Source: Ancrocorticia sp047501485 (lineage in GTDB: Bacteria; Actinomycetota; Actinomycetes; Actinomycetales; Actinomycetaceae). From it: a stretch of DNA of 64,000 bases. Both the position numbers and the translations under genes were made by a program. Each line of letters starts with the position of its first letter. The stretch's first letter is position 1. The stretch spans positions 1,116,001-1,180,000 of the forward strand of contig JAZDRN010000001.1 of the NCBI GenBank assembly GCA_047501485.1. The letters are read 5' to 3'. Under the pieces are notes generated by a model. That model had not been told where the DNA came from. It saw only the letters and a program-made list of their open reading frames with translations, and searched no databases. Positions 19,342 through 28,603 of this stretch are shown here, piece by piece.

Positions 19342-19925
19342 GCCTGCTGGTTCTCATAGGTCCTCCGGGAGCTCTCGTGGCCGAGGTCGCGGGCGAGCTC
19401 TCGCACAGGCTCTCGATTCCATACGCCGATTCGGAACAGGCGATCGCAACGCTCACTGGGCGTAGCGCCGAACAGATCTCCGTTCAAGGATCGGAGGAGC
19501 AGCTGCGCGGTATCGAGCGCGACGTCGCGTTGGCGTTCCTCAACGATCTGTCGGCCGACGACGCCCGGATCCTGGCCCTGGGGTCGGGGAGCCTGGGCAA
19601 CACGCGGGCCGACGCCGAATTCGCCCCGGTCCGCACTCGCCTTGCGGATCTGCGGGAACAGGGGGCCTTCGTGGTGCATCTCAGTGGAGATCTAGCCACC
19701 CTCGTGCGGCGCACAGGGTTGGACGGCCCGCGCATAGCGGCAGTCTCCTCGCCGCGGCGGATCTTCTTCACCCAGATGAGCACCCGCGGGCCGCTCTACG
19801 AGGAGATGTCCAGCTTCACGGTGGACACCTCCGGGTTGGATGTCGGCGAGGTGACCGATGCCGTGCTGGCGGCTTGGCGCGATCACGGCGGGCCCGGCAG
19901 CGGCGAAGAGCGAACGGAAATTTAG
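19338..19925 (+). CDS. Degenerate shikimate-kinase-like protein (no P-loop lysine)
   Basis: 195 residues, ATG overlapping the aroK stop. It aligns with AroK along its length: GPPGALVAEV at 8-17 stands where AroK has GMPGSGKTTV, DSE at 31-33 for DSD, LRGIE with R57 for FRTIE, and LGSGSLG for the GGG loop. The Walker A lysine and Ser/Thr are replaced by Val and Ala, so ATP binding as in AroK is not expected. Tandem duplication followed by loss of kinase chemistry is the simplest reading. It occupies the place where aroB (3-dehydroquinate synthase) often follows aroK. A role as regulatory partner of AroK is only a guess. Confidence 0.75.
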   Translation: MSLLVLIGPPGALVAEVAGELSHRLSIPYADSEQAIATLTGRSAEQISVQGSEEQLRGIERDVALAFLNDLSADDARILALGSGSLGNTRADAEFAPVRTRLADLREQGAFVVHLSGDLATLVRRTGLDGPRIAAVSSPRRIFFTQMSTRGPLYEEMSSFTVDTSGLDVGEVTDAVLAAWRDHGGPGSGEERTEI

Positions 19926-19948
19926 GACACGTCTCATAGCGCCGCCCT

Positions 19949-19978
19949 TGCCGGTCACGGCACGAAACGCGATATCCT
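19949..19978 (+). promoter_or_regulatory. Candidate efp promoter
   Basis: TTGCCG at 19949-19954 and TATCCT at 19973-19978, 18 nt apart, giving a leader of roughly 60 nt before the efp GTG. Confidence 0.4.
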
Positions 19979-20047
19979 ATGAGACGGTTAAAAGGGCAGC
20001 GGGCCCGCAACGGGCATCGGCCCCAAGACAACAAGATTGGAAACCGC

Positions 20048-20611
20048 GTGGCAACCACTAATGATCTCAAGAACGGCATGGTCCTGCGCATCGAAGGCCA
20101 GCTCTGGAGCATCGTAGAGTTCCAGCATGTCAAGCCCGGCAAGGGTCCGGCCTTCGTCCGTACGAAGATGAAGAACGTGCTCACCGGCAAGACCGTCGAC
20201 CGGACCCTGAACGCGGGTGTGAAGGTCGAGACGGCCACGGTGGATCGTCGCGATATGCAGTACCTGTACAACGACGGCACCGACTACATCTTCATGGATC
20301 TCGATGATTACGAGCAGATCCCGGTGACCCCGGAGATCATGGGCGACGCGGTCAGGTTCCTGCTGGAGAACCAGGAGGTCATCGTCGCCTCCAACGAGGG
20401 CCAGGTCCTGTTCGTGGAGCTGCCCGCCTCCGTGGTCCTCGAAGTGACCTACACCGAGCCCGGCTTGCAGGGCGATCGCTCCAACGCGGGCACCAAGCCC
20501 GCCACGGTGCAGACCGGCTACGACATCCAGGTTCCCCTGTTCATCAATCAGGGCGACAAGGTCAAAGTCGATACCCGCACCGGCGATTACCTCTCCCGCG
20601 TCACCGACTGA
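20048..20611 (+). CDS. efp: Elongation factor P
   Basis: 187 residues from GTG at 20048, matching the family N-terminus (ATTNDLKNGMVLRIEGQLW); the upstream open frame to 19979 is basic leader sequence. EF-P relieves ribosome stalling at proline runs. Three beta-barrel domains fit the length. The tip loop KPGKGPAFVR carries the lysine that some bacteria modify; no EpmA/EpmB-type gene is visible here. The end GDYLSRV matches the family C-terminal signature. It overlaps nusB by 1 nt (TGATG). Confidence 0.95.
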   Translation: MATTNDLKNGMVLRIEGQLWSIVEFQHVKPGKGPAFVRTKMKNVLTGKTVDRTLNAGVKVETATVDRRDMQYLYNDGTDYIFMDLDDYEQIPVTPEIMGDAVRFLLENQEVIVASNEGQVLFVELPASVVLEVTYTEPGLQGDRSNAGTKPATVQTGYDIQVPLFINQGDKVKVDTRTGDYLSRVTD

Positions 20612-21123
20612 TGGCCAAATACCGCGAGACCTCACGGTCCACACAGCGTGCGCGTGCGCTCGACGTCGTCTTCGAAGCGGACGAGAAGGGCCTGTTGTAC
20701 CCCGAGGATCTGTTGGATCTGCTCGGAGAACGGCGTTCCGTCTCCACGGCTCAGGTCCCCATCGGAGACTTCGGCTGCGAGTTGGTCAAGGCGTTCGCCG
20801 ATGATTTCGACAATGTGGACACATTGATCGAGGCTGCCAGCGAGGACTGGAGCCTGGACCGCATGAACGTCGTCGATCGTTCGATTCTGCGTCTGGGTAC
20901 CGCGGAGTTGCTGGCACTGGACACGCCGCGTCCTACCCTCGTCGCGGAATGGGCGAATCTGGCCCGCAAGCTCTCGACCGATCGGTCCGTGGGCTTCGTG
21001 ATGGGTGTATTGAACAAGGCGGCCGATATACGTGCCCGGGAGATCGGTCAGCGTGCGGAGGTCGACGAGGCACCTGCTGAGGAACCTGTTATCGAGGAAT
21101 CCGAAACCGTTACAGAAGAATAG
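20611..21123 (+). CDS. nusB: Transcription antitermination factor NusB
   Basis: 170 residues, start overlapping the efp stop. NusB with S10 binds boxA in rRNA operons. Conserved parts are SRSTQRARALDVVFEAD at the N-terminus, DWSLDRMNVVDRSILRLG, and the final KLSTDRSVGFVMGVLNKAA. The last about 25 residues are acidic (EAPAEEPVIEESETVTEE) and not part of the fold. A hairpin terminator follows at once, separating it from the pyr operon. Confidence 0.94.
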   Translation: MAKYRETSRSTQRARALDVVFEADEKGLLYPEDLLDLLGERRSVSTAQVPIGDFGCELVKAFADDFDNVDTLIEAASEDWSLDRMNVVDRSILRLGTAELLALDTPRPTLVAEWANLARKLSTDRSVGFVMGVLNKAADIRAREIGQRAEVDEAPAEEPVIEESETVTEE

Positions 21124-21128
21124 CGTGA

Positions 21129-21157
21129 AGGTGCCGCGGGTCGAACCTGCGGCACCT
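21129..21157 (+). terminator. nusB terminator hairpin
   Basis: Arms 21129-21140 and 21146-21157 (AGGTGCCGC core) with TCGAA loop and one mismatch, followed by CTCTATAA, six bases after the nusB stop. Confidence 0.7.
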
Positions 21158-21224
21158 CTCTATAACTGAATACCCATAATCGAATACATCATCGCAGAAG
21201 GCAAAGTACATCATCCTTTAATCA

Positions 21225-21240
21225 CCGTCCTGTGAGGCGG
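21225..21240 (+). promoter_or_regulatory. PyrR-binding RNA hairpin in the pyr leader
   Basis: CCGTCCTGTGAGGCGG matches the PyrR binding-loop consensus RUCCNGNGAGGY exactly (GTCCTGTGAGGC) and folds with CCG/CGG and CC/GG pairs. It ends 2 nt before the AAGGAGGT ribosome site of pyrR, with no terminator between them, so control is likely at translation, as described for mycobacterial pyrR. PyrR with UMP or UTP would stabilise the hairpin and block ribosome entry; this is inference from position. Confidence 0.75.
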
Positions 21241-21254
21241 GCAAGGAGGTCCTT

Positions 21255-21779
21255 GTGGCATCTATTCTCGATTCTGACGACATCGAGCGGTCGCTGCGGC
21301 GCATCGCTCACGAGATCCTCGAGCGCAATCGCGGCGCAGAGGACATCATGCTGTTGGGTATTCCCACCCGCGGCGTGCCCCTCGCGCATCGGCTGGGCCG
21401 GGTGCTCTCCGATGTCGGAGCGCAGGTTCCGGTGGGAGCCCTGGACATCACCATGTATCGCGACGATCTGGCCGGCCAGCCCACGCGGGCGCCGCAGCCC
21501 ACTGTCATCCCGGATCCGGGCATCGATCATAAGAACGTCATCCTCGTCGACGACGTCCTCTACTCCGGTCGCACCATCCGCTCAGCACTCGAGGCCCTCG
21601 CCGATATCGGCAGGCCGCGCACCGTTCAATTGGCCGTGCTGGTCGATCGCGGCCACCGCGAGGTGCCGATTCGCGCCGACTTCGTGGGCAAGAACGTTCC
21701 CACCTCGCGCTCCGAACGAGTGTGGGTCGCCCTGTCCGAAATCGACGGCACCGACGGCGTTCGGATCGAGGAGGCCTGA
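21255..21779 (+). CDS. pyrR: Bifunctional pyr operon regulator / uracil phosphoribosyltransferase PyrR
   Basis: 174 residues. GTG start with AAGGAGGT 4-5 nt upstream. PyrR binds pyr mRNA in response to uridine nucleotides and also has uracil phosphoribosyltransferase activity. The PRPP motif ILVDDVLYSGRTI is at 96-108, with D99 and D100. Other marks are LGIPTRGVPLAHRL and the RADFVGKNVPTSRSE end region. It is first in pyrR-pyrB-pyrC-carA-carB-pyrF, and a PyrR-type RNA hairpin sits directly before its own ribosome site, which implies autoregulation. pyrB follows 2 nt after its stop. Confidence 0.95.
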   Translation: MASILDSDDIERSLRRIAHEILERNRGAEDIMLLGIPTRGVPLAHRLGRVLSDVGAQVPVGALDITMYRDDLAGQPTRAPQPTVIPDPGIDHKNVILVDDVLYSGRTIRSALEALADIGRPRTVQLAVLVDRGHREVPIRADFVGKNVPTSRSERVWVALSEIDGTDGVRIEEA

Positions 21780-21781
21780 TC

Positions 21782-22756
21782 GTGAAGCATCTTCTGTCAA
21801 CTGAGGACATGAGCCGCGAGGACGCCCTGCTGCTCCTCGACACCGCAGAGTCCATGGCCGCCACACAGGCGCGCACCATCAAGAAGCTGCCGGTTCTGCG
21901 GGGTCGAACCGTCGCCACCGTCTTCTTCGAGGATTCGACCCGCACGCGTCTTTCGTTCGAGACCGCGGCGAAGCGGCTATCCACCGATGTCATCTCCTTC
22001 GCGGCGAAGGGCTCCTCCCTGTCCAAGGGGGAGTCGCTCAAGGACACGGCCCAGACAATCCTGGCGATGGGAGCCGAGGCGCTTATCGTGCGCCACTCCG
22101 CCTCTGGAGCGCCGGCACGCCTGGCCAGCACCGACTGGGTGGACGTCCCGATCCTCAACGCGGGAGACGGCACTCACCAGCATCCCACCCAGGCGCTCCT
22201 CGACGCGTTCACGATGCGTCGCCATTTTCACACGGGCACCGACGCGGCCGCCCCAGCGGGCTCTGACCTGAAGGGGCGCCATGTCGTGATCGTGGGCGAC
22301 ATCCTCCATTCACGTGTGGCCCGATCCAATGTGCAGCTGCTGGGCACGTTGGGAGCCAAGGTGACACTCGTGGGCCCTCCCACATTGCTTCCCGTGGGAA
22401 TGGATGGCTGGAACTGCGACGTGGCTTACAACTTGGACGAGGTCATCGCGACCAGGCCGGATGCCCTTATGATGCTGCGGGTGCAGCGCGAACGGATGAG
22501 CCACGCGGGTGGAGGATTCTTCCCGTCGCCCCTCGAGTACCATCGGGCCTTCGGCCTGAATTCCGAGCGCATGGCGGCATTGGGCTCACAGGCCCTGATT
22601 CTGCATCCGGGGCCGATGAACAGGGGATTGGAAATCTCGGCGGAGGCGGCCGATTCCGCCCAATCAGTCATTGTTGAGCAGGTCGCCAACGGGGTCTCGG
22701 TCCGCATGGCCGCCCTCTACCTTCTGTTGGCGCACGGCGAGGAGATTGCATCATGA
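21782..22756 (+). CDS. pyrB: Aspartate carbamoyltransferase catalytic subunit
   Basis: 324 residues from GTG at 21782; GAGGAGG lies 7 nt before it, and the longer upstream frame is Arg-rich non-family sequence inside pyrR. It makes carbamoyl-aspartate. The carbamoyl-phosphate motif FFEDSTRTRLSFE starts at residue 48; SLSKGESLKDT, the HPTQALLDAF loop, RVQRERM and LHPGPMNRG follow. No pyrI gene is present, as usual outside enterobacteria. It overlaps pyrC by 4 nt (ATGA). Confidence 0.96.
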   Translation: MKHLLSTEDMSREDALLLLDTAESMAATQARTIKKLPVLRGRTVATVFFEDSTRTRLSFETAAKRLSTDVISFAAKGSSLSKGESLKDTAQTILAMGAEALIVRHSASGAPARLASTDWVDVPILNAGDGTHQHPTQALLDAFTMRRHFHTGTDAAAPAGSDLKGRHVVIVGDILHSRVARSNVQLLGTLGAKVTLVGPPTLLPVGMDGWNCDVAYNLDEVIATRPDALMMLRVQRERMSHAGGGFFPSPLEYHRAFGLNSERMAALGSQALILHPGPMNRGLEISAEAADSAQSVIVEQVANGVSVRMAALYLLLAHGEEIAS

Positions 22757-24102
22757 GCGAATACGTCATTCGAGGAGCGAGCCTCCTCGGGGAGAATGTA
22801 GTGGACATCCAGGTCTCGGGCGGTATCGTCACAGCCGTGGGAACGGACCTCGAGGCGGCCGGCGCCGTCGAGATCGATGCCTCGGGCCTCATCGCCCTTC
22901 CTGGTCTCGTGGACCCGCACACCCATCTGCGCGAGCCAGGACGCGAGAATGCCGAGACGGTCCTCACCGGCTCGCAGTCTGCCGCTGCCGGCGGCTACAC
23001 CTGCGTCAACGCAATGGCCAACACGTCGCCGGTCCAAGATAACGCCGGGGTGGTGGAACAGGTGCTGCGCCTGGGCCAGGAGGCCGGCTACGTGGATGTC
23101 GCGCCCGTGGGCGCCGTCTCGCAGAACCTCGCCGGTCAGCATCTGGCGGAGCTGGGCGCCATGGCAGAGTCTGCCGCCAAGGTCCGTTACTTCTCCGACG
23201 ACGGTCTCTGCGTGGCCGATCCGGTTCTCATGCGCCGCGCCCTGGAGTACGTCAAATCGTTCGACGGCGTCATTGCTCAGCACGCGCAGGATCCCCGGCT
23301 GACCGAGGGGGCTCAAATGCACGAGGGCGACATCTCCGCCGAACTCGGCCTTGCGGGATGGCCCGCCGTGGCCGAGGAGGCGATCGTCGCACGCGACTGC
23401 CTGCTCGCCCAGCATGTGGGCTCGCGGGTGCATATCCTGCACCTGTCGACCCGCGGCTCCGTGGATCTGGTGCGCTGGGCGAAGCAGAACGGCATGCCGG
23501 TGACCGCCGAGGCGACGCCGCACCACCTCAGCCTGGACCACTCCGAGGCCCGCTCCTACGACCCGCGTTTCAAGGTCAATCCACCGCTGCGCACCCGCGA
23601 CGACATCGAAGCGCTGCGCGAGGGAGTCGCGGATGGAACGATCGACGTCATCGGCACCGACCACGCCCCCCATCCCACAGAGGACAAGGACTGCGAGTGG
23701 AACGCGGGAGCGAACGGCATGATCGGCCTTGAGACCGCCCTGTCCATCGTGCAGGAGTCCCTGGTCGACAACGGGCTGGCCACGTGGTCCGATGTGGCCT
23801 GCCTCATGAGTTACGAACCTGCCAGGCTGTGCCAGAACGAGGGCCAAGGGCGCCCGATCGAAGCGGGCGAACCCGCGAACATCTGCCTTTACGATCCCAA
23901 CACCAGCCGTACCATTCACGGGAGGGACCAGCACTCGAAGTCCCGTAACACCCCGTGGGAGGGTCGGGAAATCACCGGACGCGTTCTCTACACCTTCTTC
24001 AAGGGCGTACCGACCCTGTGGAACGGCGAGCTGCGCAGTCCGGAGCACATCTCGACCGATCGCTCCTCGATCTCGGTCGAAGGAACAGGAGACGCTCAGT
24101 GA
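22753..24102 (+). CDS. pyrC: Dihydroorotase (class I)
   Basis: 449 residues, ATG overlapping the pyrB stop. A zinc amidohydrolase that closes the dihydroorotate ring. The metal site starts with DPHTHLREPG (H56, H58); later come the THE-like SRVHILHLSTRGS region and GTDHAPHP with the catalytic Asp. Class I length (about 430 or more) fits. It overlaps carA by 4 nt (GTGA), which supports tight co-translation in this operon. Confidence 0.96.
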   Translation: MSEYVIRGASLLGENVVDIQVSGGIVTAVGTDLEAAGAVEIDASGLIALPGLVDPHTHLREPGRENAETVLTGSQSAAAGGYTCVNAMANTSPVQDNAGVVEQVLRLGQEAGYVDVAPVGAVSQNLAGQHLAELGAMAESAAKVRYFSDDGLCVADPVLMRRALEYVKSFDGVIAQHAQDPRLTEGAQMHEGDISAELGLAGWPAVAEEAIVARDCLLAQHVGSRVHILHLSTRGSVDLVRWAKQNGMPVTAEATPHHLSLDHSEARSYDPRFKVNPPLRTRDDIEALREGVADGTIDVIGTDHAPHPTEDKDCEWNAGANGMIGLETALSIVQESLVDNGLATWSDVACLMSYEPARLCQNEGQGRPIEAGEPANICLYDPNTSRTIHGRDQHSKSRNTPWEGREITGRVLYTFFKGVPTLWNGELRSPEHISTDRSSISVEGTGDAQ

Positions 24103-25280
24103 CATCATTCTTTGACCGCGACCCCGCCGTGATCGTCCTCGAGGACGGCACCGCATTCAGAGGGTTCGCATACGGAAGCCGCGGTCGTTCGCTGGGGGAG
24201 ATCGTCTTCTCGACGGGAATGACGGGATACCAGGAGACCTTCACGGATCCCTCGTATCACCGCCAGATCATCGTGATGACGGCCCCGCACATCGGCAATA
24301 CGGGCGTGAACCAGGAGGATCCGGAATCCGACCGCATCTGGGCTTCGGGCATCGTCGTGCGTGATCCCGCCCGCCGCGCCTCCAACTGGCGCGCGACAGG
24401 CGAACTCGAGGACGCGCTTGCAGAACAGGGAATCGTGGGCATCTCCGACGTCGACACCCGCGCGCTCACCCGTCATCTGCGCGAACGTGGCGTGATGCGT
24501 GCGGGCATCTTCTCCGGTGCCGCGCTTCCAGCCGGAGCGGCGGAAAAGAACCCGACCGCCTTGCAGGTGCTGGTGGACATCGTCGCGGCCGAGCCCGCCA
24601 TGGCGGGCTCGAACCTGGCCAGCGAGGTCACCACTCCGGAGAGCTACGTCGTCGAGCCGGAGGGCGAAGCCAGGGTCACGGTCGTCGCCGTCGATCTGGG
24701 AATCAAGGCACGCACCCCGCAGCAGCTTGCCGCACGCGGGGCCCGCGTCGTCGTCGTCCCACAGAACGTGACCTTCGCGCAGATAGAGGAGATTGCGCCC
24801 GACGGCGTCTTCTTCTCCAACGGCCCGGGAGACCCCGAGGCCGCGACCGAGGAGGTCAGCCTGCTGCGCTCGGTGCTCGACGCCGGCTACCCGTTCTTCG
24901 GTATCTGCTTCGGGAACCAGATCTTCGGCCGGGCCCTCGGCTACGGGACCTACAAGCTGGACTACGGCCACCGCGGCGTCAACCAGCCGGTTCTGGACCG
25001 CTCCACGGGAAAGGTGGAGATCACCGCCCACAATCACGGGTTCGCAGTGGACGCGCCGGTCAACGAACCGTCGCTCGCTCCGTTCGAGAATGGCAGGTAC
25101 GGCCACGTCGAGGTCTCGCACATCGGTCTGAACGACGACGTCGTTGAGGGCCTGCGCTGCCTGGACATCCCGGCCTTCTCGGTGCAGTACCACCCTGAGG
25201 CGGCCGCTGGCCCCCACGATGCCAGCTATCTATTCGATCGCTTTATCGACCTGATGGTCGCACGGAAGGACGCACGCTGA
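24099..25280 (+). CDS. carA: Carbamoyl-phosphate synthase small subunit
   Basis: 393 residues from GTG at 24099 with CAGGAGA upstream. It is the glutaminase that supplies ammonia to CarB. The N-terminal domain begins at AVIVLEDGTAFRGFAYG with FSTGMTGYQE. The class I amidotransferase triad is C270 in GICFGNQIFG, then H365 and E367 in QYHPEAAAGPHD. The motif has Asn where many others have His (GHQ), an actinobacterial-type variant. It overlaps carB by 1 nt (TGATG). Confidence 0.96.
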   Translation: MTSFFDRDPAVIVLEDGTAFRGFAYGSRGRSLGEIVFSTGMTGYQETFTDPSYHRQIIVMTAPHIGNTGVNQEDPESDRIWASGIVVRDPARRASNWRATGELEDALAEQGIVGISDVDTRALTRHLRERGVMRAGIFSGAALPAGAAEKNPTALQVLVDIVAAEPAMAGSNLASEVTTPESYVVEPEGEARVTVVAVDLGIKARTPQQLAARGARVVVVPQNVTFAQIEEIAPDGVFFSNGPGDPEAATEEVSLLRSVLDAGYPFFGICFGNQIFGRALGYGTYKLDYGHRGVNQPVLDRSTGKVEITAHNHGFAVDAPVNEPSLAPFENGRYGHVEVSHIGLNDDVVEGLRCLDIPAFSVQYHPEAAAGPHDASYLFDRFIDLMVARKDAR

Positions 25281-28200
25281 TGCCACGTCGCGATGATATT
25301 CACTCGGTTCTCGTCATCGGCTCCGGCCCCATCGTCATCGGCCAGGCGTGCGAGTTCGACTACTCAGGCACCCAGGCATGCAAGATCCTCAAGGAGGAAG
25401 GCCTCCGGGTCATCCTGGTCAACTCCAATCCTGCGACGATCATGACCGATCCCGAGATGGCCGATGCCACCTACGTCGAACCGATCACCCCCGAGGTGGT
25501 CGAGCAGGTGATCGCCAAGGAGCGCCCGGACGCGCTGCTGCCGACCCTCGGCGGCCAGACCGCTCTCAACACCGCCATGGCCCTGGTGGATAACGGCGTG
25601 TTGGACGAGTACGGCGTCGAGCTCATCGGTGCCCGCGCCGAGGCCATCACCAAGGGGGAGGATCGCGACGAGTTCAAGAAGGTCGTCGACATCTGCGGAG
25701 CGGAGTCAGCGCGCTCCTTCATCTGCCACTCGATGGACGATTGCCACGCCGCCGCCGCAGAGCTCGGCTATCCGCTGGTTGTGCGCCCGTCCTTCACGAT
25801 GGGCGGGCTGGGATCCGGACTCGCGTACACGCCGGAGGATCTCGAGCGCATCGCGGGCCAGGGGCTTCACTACTCGGCCACCACCGAGGTGCTCCTCGAG
25901 GAGTCCATCCTCGGCTGGAAGGAATACGAACTGGAGATCATGCGCGACCAGGCGGACAACGTCGTCGTCGTATGCTCCATCGAGAACGTCGATCCCGTGG
26001 GCGTGCACACCGGTGACTCGATCACTGTGGCACCGGCCCTGACCTTGACCGACCGCGAGTTCCAGAAGCTGCGCGACATCGGCATCGCGATCATCCGCGA
26101 GGTGGGTGTGGATACCGGCGGTTGCAACATCCAGTTCGCCGTGGACCCCGCGACGGGCCGCATCATCGTCATCGAGATGAACCCCCGCGTGTCGCGTTCG
26201 TCCGCTCTTGCCTCGAAGGCCACCGGATTCCCGATCGCCAAGCTGGCGGCCCGCCTCGCCCTGGGATACACCCTGGACGAGATTCCCAATGACATCACGA
26301 GATCCACCCCGGCCTCCTTCGAGCCGACGCTCGACTACGTCGTGGTCAAGGTGCCGCGCTTCGCGTTCGAGAAATTCCCATCGGCCGATCCCGTTCTGAC
26401 CACCACCATGAAGTCGGTGGGAGAGGCGATGGCCCTGGGCCGTAATTTCGCCGAGGCGCTGCAGAAGGCCATGCGTTCGATCGATAAGAACGGCGCAGTC
26501 TTCCACTGGAACGGAGAGGCCCCCTCCGGTCAGGAACTCAAGGACCTCGTGGCGGGAGCGGCGGTTCCCACCGAGGGGCGGCTCGTCGACGTCCAACAGG
26601 CGCTGCGCGGGGGAGCGAGCGCCCAGGAGCTCTTCGAATCCACGAAGATCGACCCCTGGTTCCTCGACCAGATCTGCCTCATCAACGAGGTGGCCGAGGA
26701 ACTGGCGGCGAGCGAGACGCTCAATCCAGAGGTCATGCGGCTGGTCAAGCGCCACGGATTCTCCGATGCCCAGATCGCTCAGATCCGCGGCATCAGCGAG
26801 GAATCGGTGCGGCAGATCCGCTGGGCATACGGCGTCCACCCCGTCTTCAAGACGGTCGACACCTGCGCCGCCGAGTTCGCCGCCGACACCCCCTACCATT
26901 ACTCCTCCTATGACGAGGAGAGCGAGGTCGCCGCCCGCGAACGTCCGGCTATCATCATTCTCGGTTCCGGACCCAACCGGATCGGCCAAGGCATCGAGTT
27001 CGACTACTCCTGCGTGCACGCCAGCCTCACGCTGGCGCAGGAGTACGAGACCATCATGGTCAACTGCAATCCGGAGACTGTCTCCACGGACTACGACATC
27101 TCCAACCGCCTTTACTTCGAGCCACTGACGTTGGAGGACGTGCTCGAGGTGTATGAAGCGGAGAAGGCAGCCGGCCCCGTGGCCGGCGTCATCGTCCAGC
27201 TGGGCGGCCAGACCCCGCTGTCGCTGGCCAACGCACTGGAGGAGGCGGGGGTGCCGATCGTGGGCACGCCGCCGGCCGCCATCGACGCGGCCGAGGATCG
27301 CTCTCTGTTCGGAGGCGTTCTGGCCAATGCCGGGCTGGACGCTCCGGCCTACGGAACGGCGACGACGGATCGGCAGACCATCGAGATCGCCAATCGCATC
27401 GGATATCCGGTTCTGGTGCGCCCGTCCTACGTGCTGGGTGGGCGCGGTATGGAGATCGTCTACTCGGAGGCTCAGCTGCGCGAATATCTTTCGCGGCGCG
27501 AGACGAGCAGAACGGACGCCTCGCGCCGTAATGCTCCGCTGCTGGTGGACCGCTTCCTGGACGCCGCCATCGAGATCGACGTGGACGCCCTCTACGACGG
27601 CGAGGAACTCTTTCTCGGCGGAATCATGGAGCACATCGAGGAGTGCGGGATTCACTCGGGCGATTCCGCCTGCGTGCTGCCGCCTCTCACCCTTTCGCAG
27701 AGCGTCATGGAACGTATTCGCAAGGCGACCGCGGCCATCGCCGAGGGGGTGGGCGTGCGGGGCCTGCTGAACATCCAGTTCGGTCTCATGAACGACATCC
27801 TCTACGTGATCGAGGCCAACCCGCGCGCTTCGCGGACGGTTCCCTTCGTCTCCAAGGCCACGGGCGTCCATCTGGCACGGGCGGCGGCCTGGGTCATGGC
27901 GGGCCGCTCGATCGCGCAGCTGCGTGAAGCCGAGTTGCTTCCGGAGCATGACGCCACGGTGCTCGACCTCAAGTCCGCGGTGGCGGTCAAGGAGGTGGTG
28001 CTGCCCTTCAAGCGCTTCCAGACCCGCGACGGCCGCGTCGTGGACACCATCCTGGGACCGGAGATGCGCTCGACGGGCGAGGTCATGGGCTTCGCACAGA
28101 CCTTCCCCATCGCCTTCGCGAAGTCGCAGGATGCGGCCTACGGTGGGATGCCCGCGGAGGGCACGGTGTTCGTCTCGATCGCCGATGTGGACAAGAGCGC

Positions 28201-28603
28201 CGCGATCTACCCGCTGCTGCAGCTGGTGGAACTCGGCTTCACCGTCTTCGCGACCAGCGGCACCGCATCGGTGCTCACACGCTTTGGAATCCCGACGACG
28301 ACGGTGCGCAAGGAGTCCGAGGGAATAGGGCCGAACGGCGAACCGACCGTCGTCGACCTCATCAACGCCGGTGCCATCGACATGGTGGTCAACACTCCCG
28401 GGACGAGGGAATCGCGCAAGGATGGATATGCCATCCGGGCGGCCACGACCGCGGCTGACAAGCCGATCATCACAACGGTGCAGGAGTTCGCCGCGGCGGT
28501 GCAGGGCATCGCCGCCTCCCGAAAGGCCGAGTTCGAGGTGAGGAGCCTGCAAGAACACGATGCCGAACGCGACGCGCGCTTCGCGGCGAGGAGTCACGTG
28601 TGA
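25280..28603 (+). CDS. carB: Carbamoyl-phosphate synthase large subunit
   Basis: 1107 residues. Two homologous ATP-grasp halves: the first opens with VLVIGSGPIVIGQACEFDYS, the second with IIILGSGPNRIGQGIEFDYS near residue 555. The first half phosphorylates bicarbonate, the second carbamate. Ends of the two ATP sites read VIEMNPRVSRSSALASKATG and VIEANPRASRTVPFVSKATG. The final about 140 residues form an MGS-like allosteric domain (FVSIADVDKSAAIYPLLQLV, then VVNTPGTRESRKDGYAIR), where UMP is expected to inhibit. It serves both pyrimidine and arginine synthesis. Confidence 0.97.
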   Translation: MPRRDDIHSVLVIGSGPIVIGQACEFDYSGTQACKILKEEGLRVILVNSNPATIMTDPEMADATYVEPITPEVVEQVIAKERPDALLPTLGGQTALNTAMALVDNGVLDEYGVELIGARAEAITKGEDRDEFKKVVDICGAESARSFICHSMDDCHAAAAELGYPLVVRPSFTMGGLGSGLAYTPEDLERIAGQGLHYSATTEVLLEESILGWKEYELEIMRDQADNVVVVCSIENVDPVGVHTGDSITVAPALTLTDREFQKLRDIGIAIIREVGVDTGGCNIQFAVDPATGRIIVIEMNPRVSRSSALASKATGFPIAKLAARLALGYTLDEIPNDITRSTPASFEPTLDYVVVKVPRFAFEKFPSADPVLTTTMKSVGEAMALGRNFAEALQKAMRSIDKNGAVFHWNGEAPSGQELKDLVAGAAVPTEGRLVDVQQALRGGASAQELFESTKIDPWFLDQICLINEVAEELAASETLNPEVMRLVKRHGFSDAQIAQIRGISEESVRQIRWAYGVHPVFKTVDTCAAEFAADTPYHYSSYDEESEVAARERPAIIILGSGPNRIGQGIEFDYSCVHASLTLAQEYETIMVNCNPETVSTDYDISNRLYFEPLTLEDVLEVYEAEKAAGPVAGVIVQLGGQTPLSLANALEEAGVPIVGTPPAAIDAAEDRSLFGGVLANAGLDAPAYGTATTDRQTIEIANRIGYPVLVRPSYVLGGRGMEIVYSEAQLREYLSRRETSRTDASRRNAPLLVDRFLDAAIEIDVDALYDGEELFLGGIMEHIEECGIHSGDSACVLPPLTLSQSVMERIRKATAAIAEGVGVRGLLNIQFGLMNDILYVIEANPRASRTVPFVSKATGVHLARAAAWVMAGRSIAQLREAELLPEHDATVLDLKSAVAVKEVVLPFKRFQTRDGRVVDTILGPEMRSTGEVMGFAQTFPIAFAKSQDAAYGGMPAEGTVFVSIADVDKSAAIYPLLQLVELGFTVFATSGTASVLTRFGIPTTTVRKESEGIGPNGEPTVVDLINAGAIDMVVNTPGTRESRKDGYAIRAATTAADKPIITTVQEFAAAVQGIAASRKAEFEVRSLQEHDAERDARFAARSHV

